A stretch of DNA of 64,000 bases from Mycobacterium sp. MS1601 (GTDB lineage Bacteria; Actinomycetota; Actinomycetes; Mycobacteriales; Mycobacteriaceae). The stretch spans positions 6,076,001 to 6,140,000 of the forward strand of contig NZ_CP019420.1 of the NCBI RefSeq assembly GCF_001984215.1, in the 5' to 3' direction. The position numbers and the translations under genes are program-made. Shown piece by piece: positions 1 to 8,339 of the stretch. Each line of letters opens with the position of its first letter. The first letter of the stretch is position 1. A model generated the notes under the pieces. That model was given only the letters and a program-made list of their open reading frames with translations, made no database searches and had not been told where the DNA came from.

Positions 1-7
1 CGCCCGC

Positions 8-1459
8 TCACGCGCGCACACTCGGGATGGCCGGCACCGCTACGGCTCGGTGGCCGTCGGCCGGCGATCGGTGCAGGAAACGCCCGCTGCCAGGCTGCAG
101 CGCCGTTTCCGACACCGCGCCGGACAGCTGGTCCACCACCATGTCACCATCGGCCATCACCATGACCGCCCGACCGGTGAGCTTCGCGCCGGCGTACGCC
201 GAATGGTCCATGTTGTCGTGCAGATCGTCCACGCAGACCTCCCATTCTCGTTGTGGATCCCACAGCACCAGATCGGCATCTCCACCGACGAACACACCGC
301 CCTTGGTAGCCGCCACACCCATCACCTCGGCCGGCCGGGTGCAGCACAGATCCACCACCTGCGGCAGCGTGAGCCGACCGGTGGTCAACGCCTCGGACAC
401 CATCAGGGGCATCCGGAGTTCCACTCCGGCAATGCCATTGGCACATTCGGTGAACACCGTGGCATCACCGCTGGGCAGTTTGCCGTCGTCGAGTCGATAC
501 GGCGCGTGGTCAGAGGCCACCACGTCGATGGCCCCCGAGGTGAGCGCCTGCCACAGCGCCTCACGGTCGGCGCCGTCGCGCAGCGGCGGGCTGCACATCG
601 ACTGCACGGCGAGTTCCAGCGGCCCGTGCAGCCGGTCCTCTTCGAGAAACAAGTAGTGCGGGCAGGTTTCGGTGATCAGCCGCACTCCGCGCGACCGCGC
701 CTCGCTCACCACGTCCAGGGCGCGGGCAGACGACAGGTGCACCAGATACACCGGCATATCCAGATATTCGGCCAGATGCGCCACCTCGCTGACTCCGGCG
801 GCCTCGGCGTTGCGGCTGTGGGCCAGCAGATGCGCGTCGGGCCGCACCCGGCCCGACGACACCGCCTGGTTGGTTGCGTAGCCGATCATGCCGTGATGCT
901 CGGCGTGCACCATCACCGTCATACCCAGATCCCGTGCGCAGGCCAGCGTCGTGACCAACTCCTTGTCGGCCAGCCGCAGCCGGTCGTAGGTCAGGAACAC
1001 CTTGAGCGAGACGATTCCCTCGGCAACCGCCAGCCGCAGCCCGGCGGTGGCATCCTCTCCGCTGAAATCGGTCACGATCAGATGCACCCCGACGCTGGTC
1101 GCCGCCCGCTCCGCCGAGACCAAGCCACGGCGCACTGCGGTGGCCACCGCTTCACCTCGGGCCTGCACCGAAAACGCCATCACCGTCGTGGTACCGCCGT
1201 GTGCTGCCGACCGGGTGCCGGTGTGGAAGTCGTCCGCGGTGCGAAAACCCTTGGCCGACATCTGGTCCAGATGGGTGTGGACATCGACGCCGCCGGGCAG
1301 CACCAGCAGCCCCTCGGCGTCGACGACCCTGGTCGCCGGACCGTCCAGCCTGGCGGCCACCGCGGTGACCTTGCCGTCGGAGACACCCACGTCGGCCACC
1401 GTGGTGCCGCTGCGGTCCACCACCGTGCCGCCGCGGATCAGGATGTCGAAATGAGTCAT
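8..1459 (-). CDS. Dihydropyrimidinase / D-hydantoinase-family amidohydrolase
   Basis: A 483-residue cyclic amidohydrolase that should hydrolyse a cyclic amide or ureide ring such as a hydantoin or dihydropyrimidine. The binuclear metal site is intact: H61 and H63 in DVHTHLD, carboxylated lysine K153 in SLKVFLTY, H185 in VMVHAEHHG, H241 in YLVHLSS, and the catalytic aspartate D317 in VASDHAP. The length is usual for the family. The ATG start lies in an ATGA overlap with the stop of the aldolase gene upstream, so it is translationally coupled. It is the last gene of the operon visible here; transcription may continue past the window edge. The substrate is inferred: a racemase and a nitrilase-type enzyme in the same operon favour a hydantoin or ureide over allantoin. 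Confidence 0.88.
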   Translation of the reverse strand: MTHFDILIRGGTVVDRSGTTVADVGVSDGKVTAVAARLDGPATRVVDAEGLLVLPGGVDVHTHLDQMSAKGFRTADDFHTGTRSAAHGGTTTVMAFSVQARGEAVATAVRRGLVSAERAATSVGVHLIVTDFSGEDATAGLRLAVAEGIVSLKVFLTYDRLRLADKELVTTLACARDLGMTVMVHAEHHGMIGYATNQAVSSGRVRPDAHLLAHSRNAEAAGVSEVAHLAEYLDMPVYLVHLSSARALDVVSEARSRGVRLITETCPHYLFLEEDRLHGPLELAVQSMCSPPLRDGADREALWQALTSGAIDVVASDHAPYRLDDGKLPSGDATVFTECANGIAGVELRMPLMVSEALTTGRLTLPQVVDLCCTRPAEVMGVAATKGGVFVGGDADLVLWDPQREWEVCVDDLHDNMDHSAYAGAKLTGRAVMVMADGDMVVDQLSGAVSETALQPGSGRFLHRSPADGHRAVAVPAIPSVRA

Positions 1460-2376
1460 GGCCGCACTCCGGCCGGCTGGGGGGCGCGGGCCATCAGCCG
1501 GTCCAGCTCCCGATGATCCATGGCGCTCAGCGGTACGGCGGGGTGACGGCTGACGGCGGTGGTGATGGCACCGCGGCGACGCAGAATCTCCTTGCGCACA
1601 CCGATTCCGCCACGCAGTTCGTGCCGATTCAGCGGTAGGTAGCTGTCGAAGAGATCCTCGGCGGCGTCACGCTGCCCCTGGCCGTGCCGGCGGCACACCT
1701 CGGCCAGCACGTCAGGGTAGGCGAATCCGGTCATCGCGCCGTCGGCGCCACGGTCGAGTTCCTGGGGCAGCGCGATGCCGTTGTTGCCCGCCAGGATGGT
1801 CACCCGGCGCAGCCCGTCGGCTTCGGCCGCGCGAATGGCGCTGAGCTTGCCCAGACCCGGAACGTCCTCGTGCTTGAGCATGAGCACCGACGGGCAGTCG
1901 GTCACGATCCGGCGCCAGGCCGCCAGGGTCAGCGGCACGTCACTGGACTGCGGGAAATCCTGGTAGCACACCGGGATGTCGGGCCCCAGCGCCCTGGTCA
2001 CCGCGCCGAAGTAGGCAACCAGAGCATCGTCGCCGCGCAGACCTGTCAGCGGTTGCACCAGTACCCCCGCCGCACCCAGGCCGGCGGCGACGCGCGCGGT
2101 CTCGGTGAGCCGCTCCAACGACGAATCCGAAGCGCCGACCAGAAACGGCACCCGGCCGTCGAGTGCCTCGGCGGCGGCCGCGAGCACCTGGCGGGATTCC
2201 GCGGCGGTCAGCCGGTTCGCCTCCCCCATGACCCCGAGCAGGGCCACCCCGGCGACCCCGGCGCCGACATAGAACTCCATGAGTGTGCCGACAGACTCGG
2301 CATCGACCTCACCGCCGTCGGTCAACGGGGTGACCGCAACTGCGGTCAGCCCGGCCGTGGGCAGTTCGCCGGTCAT
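1456..2376 (-). CDS. DapA-like (dihydrodipicolinate synthase / N-acetylneuraminate lyase family) aldolase
   Basis: A 306-residue class I aldolase of the DapA/NanA superfamily, a TIM barrel that forms a Schiff base with a 2-oxo acid. The Schiff-base lysine is in SVLMLKHEDVPG (about residue 167) and the conserved tyrosine in VCYQDFPQ. The substrate loop reads LLGVMGEANRLT where DapA has a GTTGES-like motif, so the threonine that anchors the pyruvate carboxylate is not conserved and true DapA activity is unlikely. It overlaps both neighbours by ATGA junctions. In this operon it probably performs a retro-aldol cleavage or a hydration/deamination step late in the pathway. The fold is clear; the reaction is not. 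Confidence 0.82.
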   Translation of the reverse strand: MTGELPTAGLTAVAVTPLTDGGEVDAESVGTLMEFYVGAGVAGVALLGVMGEANRLTAAESRQVLAAAAEALDGRVPFLVGASDSSLERLTETARVAAGLGAAGVLVQPLTGLRGDDALVAYFGAVTRALGPDIPVCYQDFPQSSDVPLTLAAWRRIVTDCPSVLMLKHEDVPGLGKLSAIRAAEADGLRRVTILAGNNGIALPQELDRGADGAMTGFAYPDVLAEVCRRHGQGQRDAAEDLFDSYLPLNRHELRGGIGVRKEILRRRGAITTAVSRHPAVPLSAMDHRELDRLMARAPQPAGVRP

Positions 2377-3041
2377 CTGATCACCCCTTCGGCCAGCACC
2401 GCGTCCTGCAGAGCGGCCAGCGCCGCACCGACAGCGGCGCGGCAGGGATCAACAACGGGCACACCCAGTTCGGCTTCCAGCCCGGCGCGCATGTGGGTCA
2501 GGCCCGCGCATCCGAGGATCACCACGTCGGCGTCGCACTCGTCGACCAGGCGGTGAGCCACCGCCCGCACGTCGGCCGCAGCCTGCGCGGTGTGCAACTC
2601 CAGCACACCGTGACCGACCGCGATGTCGGCAACCACCCTGGACGCCAGACCCAAGCGCTCCCAATATCTCTGGTGGCGTGGAACCGATGCGGCCACGCTG
2701 GACACGATGCCCACCCGCCGACCCCGGCCCAGGGCCACCAGCATTGCCGATTCCGCGATACCGAACACCGGCCGGCCCAGCCGCTGGCGCATCAGGTCTA
2801 TCCCGGGGTCGGAGAAGCAGGCCACCACATAGGCGTCCGCTTCCCGGGCGGTCACCAAGGCGAGCATCGGATCCACCGCCGCGGCCCCGTCGGCGTCGGA
2901 CTGAATGGCCGCCGGGCCCGCACCGGAGGTCACGACCTCCACGTCGAACCCCGCGGGACGCCACAGATCGCGCACCGCGTCGGCGATCTGATCGGTCATG
3001 GCCTCGGTGGAGTTCGGATTCACCACCAGGACTGTGGGCAC
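2373..3041 (-). CDS. Asp/Glu/hydantoin racemase family protein
   Basis: A 222-residue member of the Asp/Glu/hydantoin racemase superfamily. The N-terminus VLVVNPNSTEAMT is the family signature. Two catalytic cysteine positions are visible, in VVACFSDPGID (about residue 76) and VILGCAGLTHM (about residue 178), as expected for cofactor-independent two-base racemases or for arylmalonate decarboxylases and maleate isomerases of the same fold. It starts with GTG behind AAGAGG, the only gene in the operon with its own clear ribosome binding site, after a 47-base gap. It overlaps the aldolase gene by four bases. Beside a hydantoinase, the simplest reading is a hydantoin racemase, but the sequence alone does not separate racemase from isomerase. 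Confidence 0.82.
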   Translation of the reverse strand: MPTVLVVNPNSTEAMTDQIADAVRDLWRPAGFDVEVVTSGAGPAAIQSDADGAAAVDPMLALVTAREADAYVVACFSDPGIDLMRQRLGRPVFGIAESAMLVALGRGRRVGIVSSVAASVPRHQRYWERLGLASRVVADIAVGHGVLELHTAQAAADVRAVAHRLVDECDADVVILGCAGLTHMRAGLEAELGVPVVDPCRAAVGAALAALQDAVLAEGVIR

Positions 3042-3088
3042 GGAAGCACCTCTTTCTTCGGTATGAAATGACGAGGGATCTCGACGGT

Positions 3089-3997
3089 TCAGGCGGTGAC
3101 GATCTCGTCGCGGACCGGGACGGCCTTGAGGATGTCGATACCTGCCCGCACCCAGGCCGCCGACGGTTGGTCCAGCGCCAGCACGGTCAGCCGGGAGAAG
3201 CCGAGCTCGGCCAGTCGAGCCACGCCGTCGACCACGTCGTCGGGGGTGCCCGCGAGTTCCAGCGGGCGCGAACGGTGCCGGCTGGTGCCGCCCAGTCGCA
3301 GCGTGACGCGGGCCCCGAAGCAGATCGGGTGTCCCGCCGCCGATGCCGACCCGCGTGCGCTGTCGATGTAGTTGTGCAGCCGGTCGGCATCGAGCACCAG
3401 TGCCTCATCGGCGTCGTCTGGTGACAGGATCTCCAGTCGGTCGGCGTAGGTACCGGCCGCGGCTATCAGCCGCGGCCGCGACGCACCGACGACGATGGGG
3501 ATGGTGCGTACCGTCGGTTGCCATGCGACGTCGACGTGCGCGCGGTAGAACTCACCGTCGACGTGCACCCGCCCGTGATCGGTGAACATCTGCCGGCAGA
3601 TTGCCAGGCTCTCCAGCAGGCGGGCCACCCGCGTGCCCGGGGTGCCGAGATCGATGCCGACGGCCTGGTGTTCTGGGACGTACCAGCCCGCCCCCAAACC
3701 CAGTTCGGCGCGACCACCGCTGAGCCGGTCCAGCGTGGCAATGGCCTGGGCCACCTCGGTGGGATGGCGACGGGTGACGTCGAGCATGGTCTGAGTGAGC
3801 ACAATCCGGTGTGTCACCGCGGCGGCGGCACCGAGGGCCACCAGCGGGTGATCGAAGGTGTTGACGGGCCCGTCGTTGATGGCGCAGAAAAGGTGGTCGA
3901 GCACCCGCACGCCGCTGAAGCCCGCTGCCTCGGCGGCGCGCGCCTCGCCGACGACGTCGGCACCGAGAGCTGGTCCGTACACCTGCATCGTGGTCAT
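3089..3997 (-). CDS. LLM-class (luciferase-like) flavin-dependent oxidoreductase
   Basis: A 302-residue luciferase-like TIM barrel using FMN or F420. Family features include the strand-helix start EARAAEAAGFSGVRVLDHLF, the segment HRIVLTQTMLDVTRRHPTEVAQ, and the hallmark LSGGRAELGLGAGWYVPEHQ around residues 92-110, followed by PIVVGASRPRLIAAAGTYAD in the cofactor region. It may be a two-component monooxygenase or, as is common in mycobacteria, F420-dependent. No flavin reductase is encoded in the window. The start ATG overlaps the stop of the permease gene (ATGA). In the operon it could attack the heterocycle oxidatively, as the LLM enzyme RutA does in uracil catabolism, but that is an analogy only. 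Confidence 0.8.
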   Translation of the reverse strand: MTTMQVYGPALGADVVGEARAAEAAGFSGVRVLDHLFCAINDGPVNTFDHPLVALGAAAAVTHRIVLTQTMLDVTRRHPTEVAQAIATLDRLSGGRAELGLGAGWYVPEHQAVGIDLGTPGTRVARLLESLAICRQMFTDHGRVHVDGEFYRAHVDVAWQPTVRTIPIVVGASRPRLIAAAGTYADRLEILSPDDADEALVLDADRLHNYIDSARGSASAAGHPICFGARVTLRLGGTSRHRSRPLELAGTPDDVVDGVARLAELGFSRLTVLALDQPSAAWVRAGIDILKAVPVRDEIVTA

Positions 3998-4839
3998 TGC
4001 AGATCCAGCTGTGATTCGTGCCAGCGCAGCAGGATGTGCTCAGCAGCGGCCGCCACCGCGAACGCCGCGATGCCCAGCAGCGAGGAACAGATGATGGCGA
4101 CGAACAGGGTGCCGGTGTTCAGCGAGGCCTGTGCCGTCATCAGGACGTACCCCAAACCCTTTGTCGAGGAGATGAATTCACCGATGATGGCGCCGATGAC
4201 CGCGGCGGGCACCGCGATCTTCAGCGCACCGAGCAGCTGCGGCAGAGCAAACCAGACCTTCACCCGCCAGAAGACGAATCCCCTGGGCGCGTTGATGACT
4301 CGCAACAGGTCGAGCACATCGCGGTCCGATGACCGCAGTCCGACGGTCGTCATGATGACAATCGGGAAGAACGACGTGAGAAACGCCGTCACCATCTTGG
4401 GCAGCGCGTCGTAGCCGAACCACACGGTCAGCATCGGTGCGATCGCGATGGTCGGGGTCACTTGCAGCAGCACCAGGTACGGCGTCATGATCCGGTCCAG
4501 CAACCGCCACTGCGCCAGCATCAGGGCCAGCCCCACCCCGATCACCAGGGCGCCCAGCAATCCGGCCAGCGCCTCGTATCCGGTCACCGCGGTGTGATAG
4601 GCGAAATCGCCTGGCCGCGCTGCGAAACTACTCCAGATCAACGACGGCGACGGCACGACGAACCGGGGGATCTCGAAGACCCGGCAGGCCAGTTCCCACA
4701 GCCCGATCACGATCACCAACACCACCGTCGGCAGCACCCACTTACCGCGCACCAGACGTGTCAGGGGTCCGGCCGCCGGTGGCGACGCAGGGCTCAGCGA
4801 CACCCTCGAGCCGGTGGCCTCCACAGGTGTGGTGGTCAT
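3994..4839 (-). CDS. ABC transporter permease of the SsuC/TauC (NitT/TauT) type
   Basis: A 281-residue inner-membrane permease with about six hydrophobic helices, the first near residues 34-52 after a basic, proline-rich N-terminal tail. The cytoplasmic EAA-like loop is visible around AVIGAIIGEFISSTKGLGYVL near the C-terminus, typical of the nitrate/sulfonate/taurine/pyrimidine-precursor importers. It overlaps its ATPase gene by ATGA. No periplasmic substrate-binding protein of this system is encoded inside the window; it may lie beyond position 1. The transporter presumably imports the compound degraded by this operon. Confidence 0.88.
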   Translation of the reverse strand: MTTTPVEATGSRVSLSPASPPAAGPLTRLVRGKWVLPTVVLVIVIGLWELACRVFEIPRFVVPSPSLIWSSFAARPGDFAYHTAVTGYEALAGLLGALVIGVGLALMLAQWRLLDRIMTPYLVLLQVTPTIAIAPMLTVWFGYDALPKMVTAFLTSFFPIVIMTTVGLRSSDRDVLDLLRVINAPRGFVFWRVKVWFALPQLLGALKIAVPAAVIGAIIGEFISSTKGLGYVLMTAQASLNTGTLFVAIICSSLLGIAAFAVAAAAEHILLRWHESQLDLQ

Positions 4840-5642
4840 GACGCCACCTCGCCGAGACGCGCCGAGGTGTCGTGATGGTGGTACAGCAGGTCACGCACCC
4901 GGTTCTCCAGCGCCAGGAACTCGCCCGTGCGCCGGATCTCGGGGCCACGGTCCCGCGGCAGAGTGACCGGGATGGCGCCCCTGACCCTGGTGGGCCGATC
5001 GTCCATCACCACCACGCGGTCGGCCAGATAGACCGCCTCCTCCAGGGAGTGCGTGACGAACAGCACGGTGCAGGCGTTGCGCCGCCAGATCTCCAGCAGC
5101 ACCTGGTTCAGCCGCTCGCGGGTGATCTCGTCGAGCGCGCCGAAGGGCTCGTCCATCAGCAGCAGCGACGGCGCCAGGATCAGCGACCGCGCGATGGCCG
5201 CACGCTGCTGCATGCCGCCGGAGCATTCCCGCGGCAGCGCGTCGGCATACTCGCCCAGCCCCACCAGCTCGAGCATGTCTTCCGGGCTGAACAGCGGGGT
5301 GCGGGTCTTGTCGATCTGCAGGGGCACCCGCACGTTGTCCAGTAGCGAGCGCCAGGGCAGCAGCGCCGGTCGCTGGAACATGAAAGCGATCTCCCGGGCT
5401 CGGCGCGCCTGCTCCACCGTGCGACTGCCGATCCGCAACTCACCGGTGTCGTGGCCCTGGGGATGCAGGCCGGCCAGCGCCCGCAGCAGCGTCGACTTCC
5501 CACATCCGGAGGGCCCGATCAGGGCCACGAACTCCCCTGGTGCCGTATCCAGGCACAGGTTGTCGATCACGTGCCGACGCCCGCCCGCCGACGTCGAGTA
5601 CCAGGCGCTGAAACCGTCGACCGCGACGCCGCCGTCCCTCAT
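4836..5642 (-). CDS. ABC transporter ATP-binding protein of the SsuB/TauB (NitT/TauT) type
   Basis: A 268-residue ATPase that powers the adjacent permease. Walker A is GPSGCGKST at about residues 43-51, the Q-loop lies in FMFQRPALLPW, the signature is CSGGMQQRAAIARSL, Walker B is LLLMDEPFGALDE, and the H-loop is VTHSLEEAVYLADRV. All catalytic elements are present. Length and the FMFQ..LLPW segment match the aliphatic sulfonate/taurine/nitrate importer ATPases. ATGA overlaps on both sides tie it to the permease and the nitrilase-family gene. Confidence 0.9.
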   Translation of the reverse strand: MRDGGVAVDGFSAWYSTSAGGRRHVIDNLCLDTAPGEFVALIGPSGCGKSTLLRALAGLHPQGHDTGELRIGSRTVEQARRAREIAFMFQRPALLPWRSLLDNVRVPLQIDKTRTPLFSPEDMLELVGLGEYADALPRECSGGMQQRAAIARSLILAPSLLLMDEPFGALDEITRERLNQVLLEIWRRNACTVLFVTHSLEEAVYLADRVVVMDDRPTRVRGAIPVTLPRDRGPEIRRTGEFLALENRVRDLLYHHHDTSARLGEVAS

Positions 5643-6688
5643 CGCGCACCTCCACTGGCCGCGGTGGCCTCCAGACGGGTGCGGGCCACTGCGGCGGGTG
5701 CCTGGATCTGGCTGTATTCCCGCAGCGGCAGGTCCAGGAACGCGTTCGGCGGGTAGAGGCTGCCCTGGTAGGTCGCGGCGATGGTTTCCATCCGCAGCCG
5801 CAGCAACGGGTTGGCCATCGACAGGTCAGCCCTCAGCGCCCGCACGGACTCCACGTCGATCTCGGCCTTCAGGATCGCCGGGCGGTGCGCGTCCTCGGCG
5901 GCCAGGGCGACACCGGTGGGTGCGATGATCTGCGAGCCGCTGCCCACCTCATCGGTGCTGGGTCGGTTGTCGACCTGCCCGCCGTGCAGGGATCCGGAGA
6001 CATTGGCCGAGACGACGTACAACCCGTTGCCGGACGCCGCGACGATCTTGGCCGCATCCTGGCCGGGCGTACGAGTTTCCCAGGTGGGGTGAAGCAGTAT
6101 CTCGGCGCCGCGCAAGGCCACGGTGCGCACGGCCTCGGGTACCGCGATCTCGCCGCACGGCACCATGGCGATGCGTCCCAGCGGAGTGTCGACCACCGGC
6201 CACACCTGGTCGAGACCGCCGTAGCGGGCCAGGTAGTCGTCCCAGACATCGTGCGGAGAGCACCACATGGCGGTGTGCACGCGCCGGTAGCGCAGCACCA
6301 CCTCACCGTCGGGATCGATGAGCCAGCTGGTGTTGAAGAACCGGTCCGGCCACTCCGGGTCGCTCTCGAACTGGTTTCCGCCGATGTAGACGCCGAGTTC
6401 GCGTGCCAGCTCGGCGAAATGCGCGGTGATCGATCCCGGCACCGGGGCGCAGCCCTTCTCGAGCCACTGCGCGACGGTGCCGCCGTTGGGTTGGCCGCTG
6501 AAGGCATATTCGGGCAGCAGGATCAGTGCCGGCCGCGGGTCGGAGGCCACGGCCTCCCGCACGGCCGCAGTCGCGGTGGCGATGTTGGCGGCGATGACGG
6601 ACGGCACGTCGGCTACCGGGTGCGGCCACAGGATCTCGGTGGGCATCTGGATGGCCGCGGCGTACCACGGCTGGATGGGTTGTGTCAC
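5639..6688 (-). CDS. Nitrilase-superfamily carbon-nitrogen hydrolase with Lys-to-Arg at the catalytic lysine position
   Basis: A 349-residue carbon-nitrogen hydrolase of the nitrilase/amidase/N-carbamoylase superfamily. The catalytic glutamate is E60 in LILLPEYAFSG and the nucleophilic cysteine is C178 in MVPCGEIAVPEAVR. The catalytic lysine normally found in a YRK(V/I) motif is arginine here: VLRYRRVHTAMW, R136. The alignment is unambiguous because both flanking motifs fit. The residue may still supply positive charge, or the enzyme may use an altered mechanism. In a hydantoin-type pathway this gene would be the N-carbamoyl-amino-acid hydrolase; other nitriles or amides are possible. It overlaps the HicB-like and ABC ATPase genes by ATGA. 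Confidence 0.82.
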   Translation of the reverse strand: MTQPIQPWYAAAIQMPTEILWPHPVADVPSVIAANIATATAAVREAVASDPRPALILLPEYAFSGQPNGGTVAQWLEKGCAPVPGSITAHFAELARELGVYIGGNQFESDPEWPDRFFNTSWLIDPDGEVVLRYRRVHTAMWCSPHDVWDDYLARYGGLDQVWPVVDTPLGRIAMVPCGEIAVPEAVRTVALRGAEILLHPTWETRTPGQDAAKIVAASGNGLYVVSANVSGSLHGGQVDNRPSTDEVGSGSQIIAPTGVALAAEDAHRPAILKAEIDVESVRALRADLSMANPLLRLRMETIAATYQGSLYPPNAFLDLPLREYSQIQAPAAVARTRLEATAASGGAR

Positions 6689-7023
6689 AAACTTGCTCCG
6701 AAGTCGTTGTGGTGGGCCAGGGTTCGGGCGACCTCCGCGCGCTGCCAGGGCACAAACGAGGGCACGGAGGGACGCGGGGACGGGGGCTGCTCACCGGCGT
6801 CGAGCAGTGCCAACGTCAGTTCCACCCGCACCGTTTCGAGCCTGTCGAGCGCGGCGGTGAGCAGCTCGGAGGTGGTTTCGCAGCCGGGGAACTCCGGGTA
6901 GGCGGCGCGGAAGCGCCACACCCCGTCGCGGCCTCGCACCGGCTCCACGGTCAACAGCAGTGGCACCGCCAGGTGCGCGGCCGCCTGGTCCACCAATGCG
7001 CTGTCCAGCTGTCCGGATGTCAT
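6685..7023 (-). CDS. Small HicB-like domain protein inside the oxygenase operon
   Basis: A 112-residue protein, started here at the ATG overlapping the stop of the upstream Rieske gene (ATGA); longer upstream reading would run into that gene. Residues 20-75 fit the HicB/UPF0150 RNase-H-like antitoxin pattern: VPLLLTVEP, then WRFRAAYPEFPGCETTSEL with the PGC.T turn, a helix of the LLTAALDRLETVRVEL type, then the proline-rich GEQPPSPRPS exit. No HicA toxin is adjacent and no DNA-binding domain follows. The C-terminal 30 residues (FVPWQRAEVARTLAHHNDF) are unlike HicB. In this position it may be a small accessory or assembly subunit for the oxygenases rather than an antitoxin. Function unknown. 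Confidence 0.7.
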   Translation of the reverse strand: MTSGQLDSALVDQAAAHLAVPLLLTVEPVRGRDGVWRFRAAYPEFPGCETTSELLTAALDRLETVRVELTLALLDAGEQPPSPRPSVPSFVPWQRAEVARTLAHHNDFGASL

Positions 7024-8339
7024 TTCCGCTCCCCGGCTGGCACAGCAGCGGCCTGCTTGACGCGCATCGCCGCGGTGGCCGCCTCGTGCCAGTCCTGGCC
7101 GCCGCCGACCTCGATGAACACCGACGGCAGGTCGTAGCCCAGTCCGGTTGCGCCGGGCCAGCTTCCGGCACCGACGCCGCGCTCGACATCGTGCGCCATG
7201 GCCAGCAGTGTGCGTCGGGTGGCGATCACCGCGGCGTCGGTGGGTACCAGCCGCTCGCGACTGCGGTCGTAGGCCGGACCCATCGACGCGGTGATGATGT
7301 CGTCCTGTTCCTGATTGCCCGCCACACCGGACCAGTGCGTGCCGCACTGCTGGGCGTGCCTGTCGAATTCGTAGTTGTTGGCCGGATTACGACGAGCCAG
7401 GTACTGCCCCGGCAGCAGTTCGGCGTAGATGCCCGCGACACCGCGGCGGAAGCGCTCGCGTTGCTCGGCGGTCAGGTCCCCCCGCACAGTCCAGGTGAAG
7501 CCGTACACCCAGCACGATTCGTCGTCGATGGGCACCCAGGCGTGGATGCCCAGCAGACCTTCGGGATTGTCGGCGGGCACCACGGTGTAGAAGGGGGCCA
7601 GCCAGTGGTTGATCCGCACATAGTCGTTGCCGGTGGGCAGATGCCGGATGGCGGCGATGGACAACCCCGCCTCGCAGCGTTCGACGCAGAAGTCCGGATC
7701 GGTGTGTTCGATCATCGCCCGGGTGTGCGGCGTTCCGGCGGCAAGCAGGTCTTCGCGGTGCAGATAGGCCACATGGGCGGAGTCGATATCGGCCTCCAGC
7801 GCCTGCAGCCAGTGGCAGGAGTGCAGACGCTTGCTGACGAACCGGGCGCTGTCGGGCACCTGCGCCCAGCCCAGATCAGGCAGGGACGGGGGCGTGCCCA
7901 CACCGAGGTAGGCGAACACCAGTCCGCCCACCTCGGCGGTGGGATACGACGGTTGCCTGACCCGCTCGTCGGACACCAGCGCTGGGCAGGTCGGGTTCTG
8001 TACGCAGTTGCCTGACGTATCAAAAGTCCAACCGTGGTAAACACATTGGATGCCGGTGTGATCCACCCGTCCCGTCCACAGCGATGCACCGCGGTGGATG
8101 CAGTGCTCGGCCAGCAGACCGACTGTGCCGTCGGCGCCTCGGAACGCGATCAGGTCTTCGCCGAGCAGGCGCACCCGCACCGGCGCCGACGGCGAGTCGG
8201 CCACCTCCTCGCTGAGCAGCGCCGGCACCCAGTAGTGGCGCAGCGCATCGCCCAGCGCGGTGCCCGCTCCCGTCCGGGACAACACCTGGTGCTCGGCAGG
8301 GGTGAATCGCACCACCAGATCTTTTGTCGCAGAGGTCAT
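7020..8339 (-). CDS. Rieske non-heme iron oxygenase, alpha subunit (second copy)
   Basis: A 439-residue aromatic ring-hydroxylating or demethylating oxygenase alpha subunit. The Rieske [2Fe-2S] ligands are C80 and H82 (HCIHRGA) and C99 and H102 (CVYHGW). The mononuclear iron site is D186..H189....H194 in DIDSAHVAYLHRED. The length and the absence of an adjacent beta subunit match the phthalate 4,5-dioxygenase / monooxygenase-demethylase branch of alpha-only oxygenases. It is distantly similar along its length to the gene immediately upstream, with matching segments such as LRHYWVPALLSEE and VRLLGEDLIAF. It overlaps both neighbours by ATGA. No ferredoxin or reductase is encoded nearby, so electrons must come from elsewhere. 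Confidence 0.9.
   Translation of the reverse strand: MTSATKDLVVRFTPAEHQVLSRTGAGTALGDALRHYWVPALLSEEVADSPSAPVRVRLLGEDLIAFRGADGTVGLLAEHCIHRGASLWTGRVDHTGIQCVYHGWTFDTSGNCVQNPTCPALVSDERVRQPSYPTAEVGGLVFAYLGVGTPPSLPDLGWAQVPDSARFVSKRLHSCHWLQALEADIDSAHVAYLHREDLLAAGTPHTRAMIEHTDPDFCVERCEAGLSIAAIRHLPTGNDYVRINHWLAPFYTVVPADNPEGLLGIHAWVPIDDESCWVYGFTWTVRGDLTAEQRERFRRGVAGIYAELLPGQYLARRNPANNYEFDRHAQQCGTHWSGVAGNQEQDDIITASMGPAYDRSRERLVPTDAAVIATRRTLLAMAHDVERGVGAGSWPGATGLGYDLPSVFIEVGGGQDWHEAATAAMRVKQAAAVPAGERK

Noticed and set aside
50..1516. Long plus-strand open frame opposite the hydantoinase gene
   Set aside because: Composition is the His/Arg/Gly-rich type produced by the reverse complement of a GC-rich gene; no family motif. 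The same applies to the long opposite-strand frames at 14620-16182, 30095-31852, 37580-39319 and 60688-62526.
6685..7347. HicA/HicB toxin-antitoxin module
   Set aside because: Only a HicB-like domain is present; no HicA-type small toxin is encoded on either side.
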